A stretch of DNA of 64,000 nucleotides from Phytoactinopolyspora halotolerans (lineage in GTDB: Bacteria; Actinomycetota; Actinomycetes; Jiangellales; Jiangellaceae), in assembly GCF_010550675.1 (NCBI RefSeq), contig NZ_JAAGOA010000011.1:124001-188000 (forward strand), given 5' to 3'. Of this stretch, positions 41,201 through 50,446 are shown piece by piece; the first letter of the stretch is position 1, and the number at the start of each line of letters is the position of its first letter. Below the pieces are notes generated by a model. That model made no database searches. It saw only the letters and a list, made by a program, of their open reading frames with translations, and was not told the origin of the DNA. A program made the position numbers and the translations under genes.

Positions 41201-43312
41201 GTGGAGAATATGACGGCGCATATCCGCGAGCGGCGGAGTCGCCGGCGGATCCTGGTGGGAGCGGGCGTCACGGCCGCGGTCCTGACATTGGTGTCCTGCA
41301 GCGACGATCCGCCGGATCCCGATCCGGCGGCCGAGGCGATGGCCGCGGCGCTGGCGTCGGGAGATCTCAGCGGCGCTCCGCTGGTCGGGGCGGACGCGGC
41401 CGACGCACAGGCCCAGGTCGAGGAGATCACCGAGGGCATGGGCGACACGCCGCGTTCGGTGCAGGTACGCGCGTTGGTACCTGAAGGCGAGGACGACGAC
41501 GCCTGGTCGGTGACGTTCGACGTGTCATGGGACATCGGCGCGGGCAACGGCGAGGCCGCTGACGCCTCGACCGCCGACGACGCCACACCGGACGAAGACG
41601 AGTCGGGCGGCGACGAATCGACCGATACCGAGGAGACGCCCGGCGAGAGCCCTGATTCGGACGACGCCGATTCGGATCGCGCGAGTGCGGACGGCGCCTG
41701 GGCGTACACGACAACGGGGCTGCTCACGCTCAGCGAAGGTGAAGAGCAGCAGTGGCAGGTCGAGTGGTCTCCGGCACTGATCCACCCCGATCTACAGCCC
41801 GGCGACCGGCTCCGTACGCGCAGCAGTGATTCAGAACGCGGCGACATCCTCGGCGCGGACGGCGAGGTGCTGGTCACCGAGCGGGACGTCTACCGGATCG
41901 GGATCGACAAGACCCGATTCGAGGACGGTACCGGCGAGGACGCCATGGCCGACGCCGCTCGTGAGCTGGCCGATCTGATCGACGTGGACGGCGAGAACCT
42001 CGCCGATCAGGTTCTCGCCGCGGGGGAACGCGCCTTCGTGGAAGCGATCACCTTCCGGGAAGAGGACGCGCAGCCGCTGCTGGACGGCATCGCGGAGATC
42101 GACGGCGCGGTGGCGCTGTCGGACACCATGTCGCTGGCGCCGACGCGGGAGTTCGCCCGGCCCATCCTGGGCACGGTGGGCGACGCGACCGCCGAGATCG
42201 TCGAGGAATCGGAGGGCCGGATCGAAGCCGGGGACATCGTCGGACTCTCCGGGCTGCAGCAGCAGTACGACGACGCGCTGCGCGGAACGCCGGGCATCAC
42301 CGTCGAGTTGGTGCCGGCCGAAGGCGATCCCACCCCGCTGTATGAAAGCGAGCCGGTACCCGGCGCGAACCTGGTGACCACGCTGGATCTGGACGTGCAG
42401 TCACTGGCGGAGTCCGTGCTCGCCGACGTCGAACCGGCCAGCGCCATCGTCGCCGTCCAGCCGTCTTCGGGCAACATCCTCGCGGCGGCGAGCGGCCCGG
42501 GTGGCGGGGGATACTCGACCGCGACGCTGGGCCAGTACGCCCCGGGGTCGACGTTCAAGGTGGCGACGTCACTGGCGCTGCTGCGCTCGGGAATGTCGCC
42601 GGACACCACGGTCGAGTGCCCGAACACGATCACCGTGGACGGTCGGGAGTTCGGCAACTACAGCGATTATCCGGACAGCGCCCTCGGCGATATCCCGCTG
42701 GAAACGGCGGTCGCGGAGTCGTGCAACACGGCGTTCATCAGCTCCCGGGACGACGCCTCGCAGGGTGCGATCGCGGACGCCGCGGCGTCGCTCGGGCTGG
42801 TCGCTGGGCAGGACCTCGGGTTCGCGTCGTTCCTCGGAGACGTTCCGGCCGAGGCGGACGGCACGTCGCACGCGGCCGCCATGATCGGCCAGGGCGAGGT
42901 GCTGGCATCGCCGCTGGGAATGGCGACCGTCGCGGCGTCGGTCGCGGCCGGTGAGACGGTCACCCCGCGGCTGCTGGACGAGGTGCCCGGTGGTTCCGGT
43001 GGCGGCGACGAGGGCGACGGCGATGGTGGCGACGGTGCGTCGTCGCTGGAGAGCGGAGAGGCAGCCCAGCTGCAGGAGATGATGCGCGCCGCGGTGGATG
43101 GTGGCAGCGCGTCGTTCCTGGCGGACGTGCCGGGCGACCCGGTGGCGGCCAAGACCGGTACGGCCGAGTACGGCACCGAGACACCGCCGCGGACGCACGC
43201 GTGGATGATCGCCGCCCAGGGAGATCTTGCCGTCGCGGTCTTCGTCGAGGACGGCGAGTCGGGCTCGCAGACCGCCGGGCCGCTGCTGGAGGAGTTCCTC
43301 ACCGGCAGGTGA
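41201..43312 (+). CDS. Lipoprotein penicillin-binding protein (transpeptidase)
   Basis: A 703-residue class B-like PBP. Lipobox LTLVSC (Cys near 33), an NTF2-like MecA-N segment (about 45-185) with an inserted Asp/Glu/Ser stretch, a PBP dimerisation region (~205-360), and the transpeptidase domain: GSTFK (Ser near 450), SCN (near 507) and AKTGTAE (near 650). It cross-links peptidoglycan outside the membrane. The layout matches the actinobacterial PBPs with an N-terminal NTF2-like domain, which can be insensitive to some beta-lactams; that is only an inference here. Coupled to the membrane protein upstream. A Gly/Asp repeat (GGGDEGDGDGGDG) interrupts the C-terminal domain. Confidence 0.92.
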   Translation: MENMTAHIRERRSRRRILVGAGVTAAVLTLVSCSDDPPDPDPAAEAMAAALASGDLSGAPLVGADAADAQAQVEEITEGMGDTPRSVQVRALVPEGEDDDAWSVTFDVSWDIGAGNGEAADASTADDATPDEDESGGDESTDTEETPGESPDSDDADSDRASADGAWAYTTTGLLTLSEGEEQQWQVEWSPALIHPDLQPGDRLRTRSSDSERGDILGADGEVLVTERDVYRIGIDKTRFEDGTGEDAMADAARELADLIDVDGENLADQVLAAGERAFVEAITFREEDAQPLLDGIAEIDGAVALSDTMSLAPTREFARPILGTVGDATAEIVEESEGRIEAGDIVGLSGLQQQYDDALRGTPGITVELVPAEGDPTPLYESEPVPGANLVTTLDLDVQSLAESVLADVEPASAIVAVQPSSGNILAAASGPGGGGYSTATLGQYAPGSTFKVATSLALLRSGMSPDTTVECPNTITVDGREFGNYSDYPDSALGDIPLETAVAESCNTAFISSRDDASQGAIADAAASLGLVAGQDLGFASFLGDVPAEADGTSHAAAMIGQGEVLASPLGMATVAASVAAGETVTPRLLDEVPGGSGGGDEGDGDGGDGASSLESGEAAQLQEMMRAAVDGGSASFLADVPGDPVAAKTGTAEYGTETPPRTHAWMIAAQGDLAVAVFVEDGESGSQTAGPLLEEFLTGR

Positions 43313-43321
43313 TCCGACCCC

Positions 43322-43390
43322 GCTTGTTGAGTGTCAGTGTCGCGTCGGACCCATTCAACCGGTCGGTGACGCCACTGACACTCAACAAGC
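43322..43390. terminator. Large perfect inverted repeat between convergent genes
   Basis: GCTTGTTGAGTGTCAGTG (43322-43339) is repeated exactly in inverted orientation at 43373-43390 with a 33-nt loop. It starts 10 bp after the PBP stop and precedes the phosphofructokinase stop. No U-tract, but position and symmetry suggest a bidirectional terminator. Confidence 0.75.
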
Positions 43391-43429
43391 CGGTGTCCGG
43401 GCAGGTGCGCTCCGGGCAGGTGCGTCGGG

Positions 43430-44644
43430 CTAGTGCACCGGCTGGTCGATCGCGGCGAGGAGGTCGGCGAACCACGGGGTGGAGGCGTCGAACGCCTTGC
43501 CGCCCTTGACCCGGTCGAACTCGATCGCGCGTAGCCGGCCGCCGTGCTCCTCGTCGTGGCCGATCAGGCCGTCCTCGCGACGCAGCGCGCACTCGACCGC
43601 GTAGTCGGTGCAGCTCTTGATCAGCCGCAGGTCGTCCGCATTGGTGGCGGCGGACCGGGCGAAGTAGCCGCTCTTCTGCACGTTCACCTTCTCCGCGCCG
43701 ATGAGGTCGGCGAACTGCTTGGCGAACCACTGCCCGGGATTGATCTTGTCCAGCTTGACGTGGCCGAAGGGATCACGCGGGATCTCCTCGCCGCGCGCTT
43801 CCAGCTCGGCCACGATCTGCTCGACGCCGGCACCCTCGGACAGGAAGATGTTCACGCAGCCGATCTGGTCCATCACCGCACGCAGCCGACCGGCCTCGGC
43901 CTCGATGTCGAGCTTGAGTTCCGGCACGTAGACGCCGTGCACGTCCCAGCGGCGCGGATCGTTGCCGAATTCGGGTACCCACTCCTGGGTGGCCAGCCAG
44001 CCCCGGTAGGCGCGGGCGGTGGCCGCGGTGAGCCAGCCGCAGTTGCGGCCCATGACCTCGTGGATGACCAGCATGCGCGGGTTGGACGAGTGCTCGGAGA
44101 TGACGTTGCGGGCGAACAGGGCGCCCTGCTCCGCGGCGGTCCAGGCGCCGAGGCTCTGCCGGACCGGGACGACGTCGTTGTCCACCGTCTTGGGCAGACC
44201 GACCACGGTCAGCTCGTGCCCGTTGGACTTCAGGTAGGCGGCGAGGTCGGCAGCAGTGGTGTTGGTGTCGTCGCCGCCGATGGTGTGCAGCACGTCGACG
44301 CCGTCTCGGGTGAGCTGCTCCGCCGCGACGTGTAGCGGGTCCTGGCCCTCCTGGACGAAACCTCGCTTGACCGCGTCTTCGACGTTGGTCAGCTTGACCC
44401 GGCTGTTGCCGATGGGGCTACCGCCGAAGCGGTGAAGGCGATGCGCGGTCGCCCTGATCTCGGGCGTGACCGTGATCGACCGGCCGGTGAGCAGGCCGGC
44501 GTAGCCGTCGAGGTAGCCGATGATCTCGACATCCGGGGCGATCTCGGTGTAGCGCTCGATCAGTCCGCCGACGGCAGAGGAGAGGCATGGTGCCAGCCCT
44601 CCGGCGGTGAGCATCGCGACCTTACGAATCGGCTGATCAGACAT
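43430..44644 (-). CDS. pfp: Pyrophosphate-dependent 6-phosphofructokinase
   Basis: A 404-residue phosphofructokinase-fold enzyme for the fructose-6-phosphate/fructose-1,6-bisphosphate step of glycolysis. The phosphoryl-donor signature GGDDTNT and the Lys in LPKTVDND are the residues known to favour PPi over ATP. VIHEVMGRNCGWL is the substrate-binding Met-Gly-Arg motif. ATG 44644 has GGAAGGG upstream. PPi use makes the step reversible. It stands alone, convergent with the PBP gene. Confidence 0.9.
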   Translation of the reverse strand: MSDQPIRKVAMLTAGGLAPCLSSAVGGLIERYTEIAPDVEIIGYLDGYAGLLTGRSITVTPEIRATAHRLHRFGGSPIGNSRVKLTNVEDAVKRGFVQEGQDPLHVAAEQLTRDGVDVLHTIGGDDTNTTAADLAAYLKSNGHELTVVGLPKTVDNDVVPVRQSLGAWTAAEQGALFARNVISEHSSNPRMLVIHEVMGRNCGWLTAATARAYRGWLATQEWVPEFGNDPRRWDVHGVYVPELKLDIEAEAGRLRAVMDQIGCVNIFLSEGAGVEQIVAELEARGEEIPRDPFGHVKLDKINPGQWFAKQFADLIGAEKVNVQKSGYFARSAATNADDLRLIKSCTDYAVECALRREDGLIGHDEEHGGRLRAIEFDRVKGGKAFDASTPWFADLLAAIDQPVH

Positions 44645-44957
44645 GACTGAAGAACCCTTCCGCACACTCGAATCTCTGGCGCCGGCGCGCACATCGTCGT
44701 GCTGTTCAGGTCTCGACCCATGACGGGTCCGCAACCCGCGGTGTGCCGGAACCTCTCCTGGCCCGACGCCTCACCCTAGTACAGGGCAGGGTGGATCGCG
44801 CCAGCGGAGCGTCCGGGGAACGTTCAGGGAAGCGCTCCGGGAACATCGCCGGTGAAGCTCCAGGGAAACGGTCCAGGGAGCGCGGAGATGCCCGCGGAAC
44901 ATCGCGAAGCATCGTCCCAGTGCGTGGGATGTTTCGTCCTCGTGACAGGAGAGGACA

Positions 44958-44963
44958 TACGCT
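44958..44963 (+). promoter_or_regulatory. -10 hexamer of leaderless DAHP synthase mRNA
   Basis: TACGCT is followed by 7 nt and GTG 44971. No ribosome site is visible. Confidence 0.5.
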
Positions 44964-44970
44964 TAGCCGC

Positions 44971-46332
44971 GTGACCTCGCACGCGGATTCTGAGCTGTTC
45001 GCCGACCTGACCGCCGCGCTGGGCAGCCTGCCGGCCGCGCAGCAGCCGGACTGGCCGAACCCTGTGGCCGTGGATGAGGCCGTGGCCGAGCTGCGGTCGA
45101 TGCCGCCGCTGGTGTTCGCCGGTGAATGTGACCAGCTGCGTGAGCATCTCGCCGCCGTCTCGCGCGGCGAGGCGTTTCTGCTTCAGGGCGGCGACTGCGC
45201 GGAGACGTTCGACGGCGTCACCGCGGACAACGTGCGAAACAAGCTCAAGACGTTGCTACAGATGGCGGTCGTGCTGACCTACGCCGCCGGGATGCCGGTG
45301 GTGAAGGTGGGCCGGCTGGCCGGTCAATACGCCAAGCCCCGGTCGAAGCCGACGGAGACGCGCGGCGACGTGACGCTGCCGGCGTTCCGCGGTGACATTG
45401 TCAACGGGTTCGAGTTCACCGAGGCGGCGCGCGTGCCGGACCCACGCCGGCTGGTCCGGGCGTACCACGCCTCGGCGGCGACGCTGAACCTCACCCGCGC
45501 GTTCGTCGGCGGTGGGTTCGCCGACCTGCATCAGGTGCACGCCTGGAACACGGACTTCGTCCGGACCTCGCCCGCCGGTCAGCGGTACGAGCGCCTTGCC
45601 GGGCGGCTCGACCAGGCGCTGCGGTTCATGCGGGCGATCGACATCGAGTCGGAGAATCTGCGCACGGTCGAGCTGTACTCCAGCCATGAGGCATTGCTCC
45701 TGGAGTATGAGACCGCGTTGACCCGGGTGGACGCCCGCACCGGCGCGCCGTACGACGTCTCCGGGCACTTCGTCTGGATCGGTGAGCGGACCCGCCAGCT
45801 CGATGGCGCGCATCTGGAGTTCGCCTCCCGGATCCGCAACCCGATCGGGGTGAAAGTGGGCCCCACGACGTCGCCGGACGACCTGATGGCGCTCGCGGAC
45901 AAACTCGACCCGGAGCGGGAGCCGGGCCGGTTGACCTTCGTCACCCGGATGGGCGCCGGCAAGATCCGGGATGCCCTGCCGCCGCTGATCCAGAAGGCGA
46001 CGGCCAGCGGCCTGGTGGCGTCCTGGGTGTGCGATCCGATGCACGGCAACACGTACGAGGCGCCGAGCGGGCACAAGACCCGTAAGTTCGACGAGGTCAT
46101 GGACGAGGTCCGCGGGTTCTTCGAGGTACACGCCGCCCAAGGCACCCACCCGGGCGGCCTGCACATCGAACTCACCGGCGACGACGTGACCGAATGCGTC
46201 GGCGGGGGAGACCCGATCGCGGAGGACGGTCTGTCCAGCCGGTACGAGACGGTCTGCGATCCCCGGCTGAACCGCACACAGTCTCTGGAACTGGCCTTCC
46301 TGGTCGCCGAACTCTTGGAGACAGCCAACTGA
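44971..46332 (+). CDS. aroG: Class II 3-deoxy-7-phosphoheptulonate synthase
   Basis: A 453-residue class II (plant/mycobacterial type) DAHP synthase joining phosphoenolpyruvate and erythrose 4-phosphate, the first shikimate step. Signatures: FLLQGGDCAETFDG, GRLAGQYAKPRS, SSHEALLLEYE, VGPTTSPDDL, WVCDPMHGNT and HIELTGDDVTECVGG. It starts at GTG 44971, 7 nt after TACGCT; the frame is open further upstream but that part is repetitive Arg/Gly/Ser and unconserved. An unrelated class I DAHP synthase lies at 61729-62796. Confidence 0.95.
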   Translation: MTSHADSELFADLTAALGSLPAAQQPDWPNPVAVDEAVAELRSMPPLVFAGECDQLREHLAAVSRGEAFLLQGGDCAETFDGVTADNVRNKLKTLLQMAVVLTYAAGMPVVKVGRLAGQYAKPRSKPTETRGDVTLPAFRGDIVNGFEFTEAARVPDPRRLVRAYHASAATLNLTRAFVGGGFADLHQVHAWNTDFVRTSPAGQRYERLAGRLDQALRFMRAIDIESENLRTVELYSSHEALLLEYETALTRVDARTGAPYDVSGHFVWIGERTRQLDGAHLEFASRIRNPIGVKVGPTTSPDDLMALADKLDPEREPGRLTFVTRMGAGKIRDALPPLIQKATASGLVASWVCDPMHGNTYEAPSGHKTRKFDEVMDEVRGFFEVHAAQGTHPGGLHIELTGDDVTECVGGGDPIAEDGLSSRYETVCDPRLNRTQSLELAFLVAELLETAN

Positions 46333-46341
46333 GGCGCCCGA

Positions 46342-46363
46342 GCCCCACGCCGTCGTGCGGGGC
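46342..46363. terminator. GC-rich hairpin after DAHP synthase
   Basis: GCCCCACG and CGTGCGGGGC pair with a short loop and a small bulge, 9 bp after the stop codon and before the convergent flavoprotein gene's stop. Confidence 0.5.
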
Positions 46364-46390
46364 GTGAGTGATCCGGTCGAGTTTCCCGTC

Positions 46391-47794
46391 TCAGGCCGGG
46401 ATATGGCCCTCGGAGCTGAACAGGCCGTCCGGATCGTAGGCTCTGCGTAGCGCGGCGAGGCGCTCGTAGTTCGATCCGAACATCCGGCGCAGGGTGCGTT
46501 CGCCGGCCTCGTAGAAGCCGGGGAAGTTGAGGTACTCCGCGCCGGTGGAGAAGCGCTCCATGGTGTCTCGCACCTTGCGTGCCCAGGCGATGTTCGCCTC
46601 GTCATCCGCGTCGTCCTCCCAGTTCGCCTCGACACCGAGCAGGTACGGCGCGGACCGGTCGCCCAGAGCGGTCTCGTCGGCCCCCACCCGGCTGAACGCA
46701 CCGCCGAGCTGCCAGACGTCGAGCGTGGAATGCGGCGACGGACAGGCCTCGTTGAGCTCCCGCAGTGCATCGATCACCTCGTCATCCATGCCGGTCAGAT
46801 AGAGCGACGTCCAGTAGTACCGCATGACGTGCGCCGGGTAGTCCTCGTCGAACAGCTTCTGGGCGTCCACGTATGGCATGACGTCGGTGAGATCGGCGAT
46901 CGGTGAGCCGAAGTCGCGCAACGGCGCCAGGTCGGCCTGAGCCTGTGCCGGATCACCCGAGTGCACCGCGGCATAGGTCACCACCGGCTGATGGTGGTAC
47001 TGCGCCGGAATGTCGTCGATGGCGGGTGCGTGCCACACGATGGCGAACGAGCTCACGTCGTCGGGGGCGTTCTGGCTCCACTCGTGGTAGTTCCGCATTG
47101 CGGCCGCGGCGTCCGTCCATGGGTGGAACACGAGCGCGAGCGTGACGTCCGGCCCCACTGGGTAGGCGCGGAATTCGAAGGAGGTCACCACGCCCAGGCC
47201 GCCGCCTCCGCCGCGCAGCCCCCAGAGCAGACCCGGGTTCTCGGTCTCGCTGGCCCGCACCCGCTCGCCGGACGCGGTGACCAGATCGGCGGCGACCAGG
47301 TTGTCGCAGCTGGCACCATAGGCGCGCCGCAGCCAGCCCAGGCCGCCGCCGAGTGTGAGGCCGGCCAGGCCGGTCTCGCTGTACACCCCGAACGGCACGG
47401 CCAGTCCGTGCTCCTGGGTGGCCCGGTCGACCTCGCCGAGAAGCGCGCCGCCGTCGGCGCGCACTCGTCGGCGGTCGGGATCCACGTCAACGGTTCGCAT
47501 CGGCGACAGGTCGACCACGAGGCTTCCGTCGCGCACGGCAGTGCCGGAGACGTTGTGGCCGCCGCCGCGTACCGAGACCGGCAGGCGGTGGGCGCGGGCG
47601 TGCGCGAGGGCCGCGGCCACGTCGTCGGCATCGGTGCACCGCGCGATGACGGCCGGGCGCCGGTCGATCATGCCGTTCCAGACGGCGCGGGCATCGTCGT
47701 AGCCGGCGTCGTCTGGGGTGATCACCTGTCCGTGCGGCAGGAAGGACGTATCGGACGCCGAGGTGGCCGGCGTGCGGGAGACAGTGGAATCCAT
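46391..47794 (-). CDS. FAD-linked oxidoreductase, berberine-bridge type
   Basis: A 467-residue flavoprotein. The FAD-binding PCMH domain has both covalent attachment residues of this family: His in RGGGHNVSG (near 76) and Cys in YGASCDNL (near 161). LTLGGGLGWL and GLRGGGGGLGVVTSFEF complete the domain; the C-terminal BBE segment has YLNFPGF and LAALRRAYDPDGLF. It oxidises an unknown small molecule with O2. ATG 47794 has GGAG upstream. It follows the 44-residue ORF by 56 bp and lies downstream of a LuxR/TPR regulator on the same strand, so they may form one regulated unit. Confidence 0.92.
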   Translation of the reverse strand: MDSTVSRTPATSASDTSFLPHGQVITPDDAGYDDARAVWNGMIDRRPAVIARCTDADDVAAALAHARAHRLPVSVRGGGHNVSGTAVRDGSLVVDLSPMRTVDVDPDRRRVRADGGALLGEVDRATQEHGLAVPFGVYSETGLAGLTLGGGLGWLRRAYGASCDNLVAADLVTASGERVRASETENPGLLWGLRGGGGGLGVVTSFEFRAYPVGPDVTLALVFHPWTDAAAAMRNYHEWSQNAPDDVSSFAIVWHAPAIDDIPAQYHHQPVVTYAAVHSGDPAQAQADLAPLRDFGSPIADLTDVMPYVDAQKLFDEDYPAHVMRYYWTSLYLTGMDDEVIDALRELNEACPSPHSTLDVWQLGGAFSRVGADETALGDRSAPYLLGVEANWEDDADDEANIAWARKVRDTMERFSTGAEYLNFPGFYEAGERTLRRMFGSNYERLAALRRAYDPDGLFSSEGHIPA

Positions 47795-47850
47795 GTCGTT
47801 CTCCGTTGCTTGACTGCGGACGTGGCGAAGTGCCACCGGACAGCTCGACG

Positions 47851-47985
47851 CTAAGCGAGACGCGGATCCTCCCACAGCCCGAGCATTGTGCAATCGGGCG
47901 CCGCGAGTGAATGGTCAGATCTGACTATCCAGGAATCCAGGTCGAACCGAGCGCATGCCTCGACATCTAGGTCCCGAACCTTCAT
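47851..47985 (-). CDS. 44-residue ORF coupled to upstream membrane protein
   Basis: A 44-residue product starting MKVRDLDVEACARFDLDSW and ending TMLGLWEDPRLA. Its ATG overlaps the upstream stop as ATGA, and GGAAGGAG lies at ideal distance, a stronger ribosome site than most genes here. It contains two cysteines and two tryptophans and has no signal peptide or membrane helix. It is followed by a flavin oxidoreductase. I do not recognise it; a small regulatory protein or a peptide precursor are both possible. Confidence 0.55.
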   Translation of the reverse strand: MKVRDLDVEACARFDLDSWIVRSDHSLAAPDCTMLGLWEDPRLA

Positions 47986-48515
47986 GACGCTCCTTCCACC
48001 AGGGTGTCGAGCAGTGCGCGCGGTTGGTTGCCGCTGTGTGACCGGGCGCAAGGCCGGCGCACCGTGAACCGGCAACGCCAGGAATGCGTACGTGGCCGAC
48101 CAGCCACATGATCAGAATTGAGCACGTGCCGGGCTGCGGCGGACGCGTCGCGCTCACTGAGGAAGTTCTGCAGCTGGACGACGGCCGAGACGAGGCAGCC
48201 GGGAACGAACCCGAGCTGACCCGTCAGGATCGCGTAAACGATCCAGACGGGTTGGACGCAGGCTCCGAGCAGCCATCCCCACCACTTCTGTCGCCCCGCC
48301 GCCCACATGGCGAGAACCTGCAGGCCGGTCAGGATCCAGGCCCAGTACAGCGGAGCTCCGAGCCTGCTCTGGGTTGCCAGGGACGACGCGACTACGAGCA
48401 GCGACGCGCTCGCGCTGAGGGCCATCGCTCCGGCCAGCCGGAGCGTTCGGCGGTGGTGTCTGGCTGTGGGGGCCGGTACTGAGATCGGCGCGAGGGATCG
48501 CACGTCGGAGTTCAT
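47982..48515 (-). CDS. Small multi-pass membrane protein
   Basis: A 177-residue protein. Hydrophobic helices lie at about 24-46 (LAGAMALSASASLLVVASSLA), 54-70 (YWAWILTGLQVLAMWAA) and 75-115 (WGWLLGACVQPVWIVYAIL, GFVPGCLVSAVVQLQNF), a pattern like small PnuC-related membrane proteins. The last ~50 residues are Arg/His-rich and may be poorly conserved. ATG 48515 is chosen as the natural start (MNSDVRSL). Function unknown. Confidence 0.65.
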   Translation of the reverse strand: MNSDVRSLAPISVPAPTARHHRRTLRLAGAMALSASASLLVVASSLATQSRLGAPLYWAWILTGLQVLAMWAAGRQKWWGWLLGACVQPVWIVYAILTGQLGFVPGCLVSAVVQLQNFLSERDASAAARHVLNSDHVAGRPRTHSWRCRFTVRRPCARSHSGNQPRALLDTLVEGAS

Positions 48516-48656
48516 GCCGCCGACGCTAGGAATGCAGGCGTCCAGTCGGCGTCGCCGACAACAATCAATGTGCGGGCGGGCTTCGTGGTCAATGCTGACC
48601 ATGTGGGTAGCAGAAACCGGCTTCTTGGTGGCGGCCGGCGGTAGGCGGGCGAACGC

Positions 48657-50237
48657 TCAGACGAGTCGGTGCTGGTACGCGTACGAGGCGGCGGCGGAGC
48701 GGGAGGCGACGTCGATCTTGCGGAAGATGTTGCTGATGTGCCTGGCTACCGTGTGCTCGCTGATGAACAGCTCCGCCGCGATCTGCCGGTTGGACCGGCC
48801 CTGGGCCACTAGCCGGAGCACGTCCAGCTCACGCGACGTCAGGCCGTCCGGCCTGGACACTGGGCGGCTGCGGAGCTCGGCCACCCGTTGGACGTCAGGC
48901 GTCGCGCCCAGCCGTTCGAAGATCGCGCCGGCGGCGTCGAGCTCCAGAAGCGCGGTCTGCTCGTCGCCCGCGCGACGTGCCGCCATGCCCAGGAGCACCC
49001 GCGTGCTGGCGCCCTCGTAAGGGCACGACAGTTCCCGATAGAGGTCGCACGCCGTGCGCAGTGGGGGCAGCGCACCGTTGACATCGCCCTGGGCGAGGAG
49101 AACGGAACCGTTCGCCGTCGCGGCCATACCGCGCAGATACAGCGCCCGGCTCGCCGCCGCCAGATCGTTCAGCTCTTCGGCGGACCTGGCGGCCGTCTCG
49201 ATGTGTCCCAGGACCAGCTCGACTTCGACGTGCGCGGCCAGGAGGCGTCCTCTGCCGACCGGGCTGCCGGGCCTTCCGGAGATGGCCAGGCGGAGCGCGG
49301 CGGCCGCGTCTTCGGCTTCGCCCTCGGCGAGCCGGAGTAGCGCCAATCCTGGCTGTGGCTCGCGTCCGAGCTCGTGGGCGCGGAGAAAGGCCGCCCTTGC
49401 ACCGGCGTGATCTCCCCTGCGACGCCGGATCTCGCCAGCCAGATACTGCCCCTCGGCGATCAGGTAATCGCCGAACGGCGCGAGCTCCTCTGCGGCGTGT
49501 AGGGCTTCCCGCTCGGCCATCGACCAATCGCCGCGCAGCGACCGGATCTCACATCGGTGAAGGCGGCACAGCCCTGGGTACCAACTGTCCTGGCCCCGCT
49601 CTTCGCTCCACCGGACAGCGATGTCGGTCCACTCGGACGCGCGGCGGACGTCGCCGAGCTCTTGGCAGGTGGACAGGAGCAGGCAGTAGACCCAACCGGT
49701 GGCGAAAGCCGTGAGCTCTCCGCTGAGCGCCGCGACCATCGCCTCGTCCAGCCGGTCGAGCCCCGCCGCCACATCACGGCGCGTGATGAGGATCCGCCCC
49801 TGCACTCCGAGTGCGAGCGCCTCGAGGTCGCGGTCGTCGAACTGCCGTCCGGCCTCGCAGGCACGGCGCGCGGAGGCGAGGGCGTCGTCCAGCTGTCCCT
49901 TGTACAGCGCCCAGTCGGCATCGGCGAGCGCTACGTAATGGCTCTCGATCTGTTCGGGCACTTCCAGGGCATGCCGGTGACAACGCTGGAGCCAACCGCT
50001 GGCCACGGCGGCCTCGTCGAGGTCGAAATGTGCGTAGAACAACCGCCATGCGGCCATGGTGGCCCGACGTGCGTCGTTGGCGTCGCGATGCAGGCGGTAC
50101 GCCTGCTGCCGGGCGGCGATCGATTCTCGCGGCTGTCCGAGCCAGAACTCGGCGTCTGCCCGCGCCTCAAGCTGAGACGCGGTGAGCTCATCGAGCTTGG
50201 CGGCAGCGTGCGCCGCACTCGGTTGTCTGACGTCCAT
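48657..50237 (-). CDS. LuxR-type regulator with TPR-like sensor region
   Basis: A 526-residue regulator. Residues 1-440 are an alpha-helical array of TPR-like repeats (SIAARQQAYRLHRDAND, DDALASARRACEAGRQF, DHAGARAAFLRAHELG). The C-terminal LuxR HTH is at about 458-522 (LTSRELDVLRLVAQGRSN, AAELFISEHTVARHISNIF). No ATPase domain, so it differs from LAL/MalT regulators. ATG 50237 has GAGGGGG just upstream. Its position ahead of the membrane protein, 44-residue ORF and flavoprotein suggests it regulates them. Confidence 0.9.
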   Translation of the reverse strand: MDVRQPSAAHAAAKLDELTASQLEARADAEFWLGQPRESIAARQQAYRLHRDANDARRATMAAWRLFYAHFDLDEAAVASGWLQRCHRHALEVPEQIESHYVALADADWALYKGQLDDALASARRACEAGRQFDDRDLEALALGVQGRILITRRDVAAGLDRLDEAMVAALSGELTAFATGWVYCLLLSTCQELGDVRRASEWTDIAVRWSEERGQDSWYPGLCRLHRCEIRSLRGDWSMAEREALHAAEELAPFGDYLIAEGQYLAGEIRRRRGDHAGARAAFLRAHELGREPQPGLALLRLAEGEAEDAAAALRLAISGRPGSPVGRGRLLAAHVEVELVLGHIETAARSAEELNDLAAASRALYLRGMAATANGSVLLAQGDVNGALPPLRTACDLYRELSCPYEGASTRVLLGMAARRAGDEQTALLELDAAGAIFERLGATPDVQRVAELRSRPVSRPDGLTSRELDVLRLVAQGRSNRQIAAELFISEHTVARHISNIFRKIDVASRSAAASYAYQHRLV

Positions 50238-50446
50238 CTATGCCCCCTCGCACGACCGAGGCTCGCAGCTGGCATCCGAGCGTGCGGTCGTGCACCCGCA
50301 TGATACCGCTGATCCGGCACAGTACGGGTGCGCACGGTGTACCGAGCTGCCCGGACTGATGGGCTGGACGGGCTGCTGGCATGCACGGACTGCTGGTGGC
50401 TGGGCTACTGGGTGTGGAGCGCCGCAGTGCCGACACCGGCCGAGCG

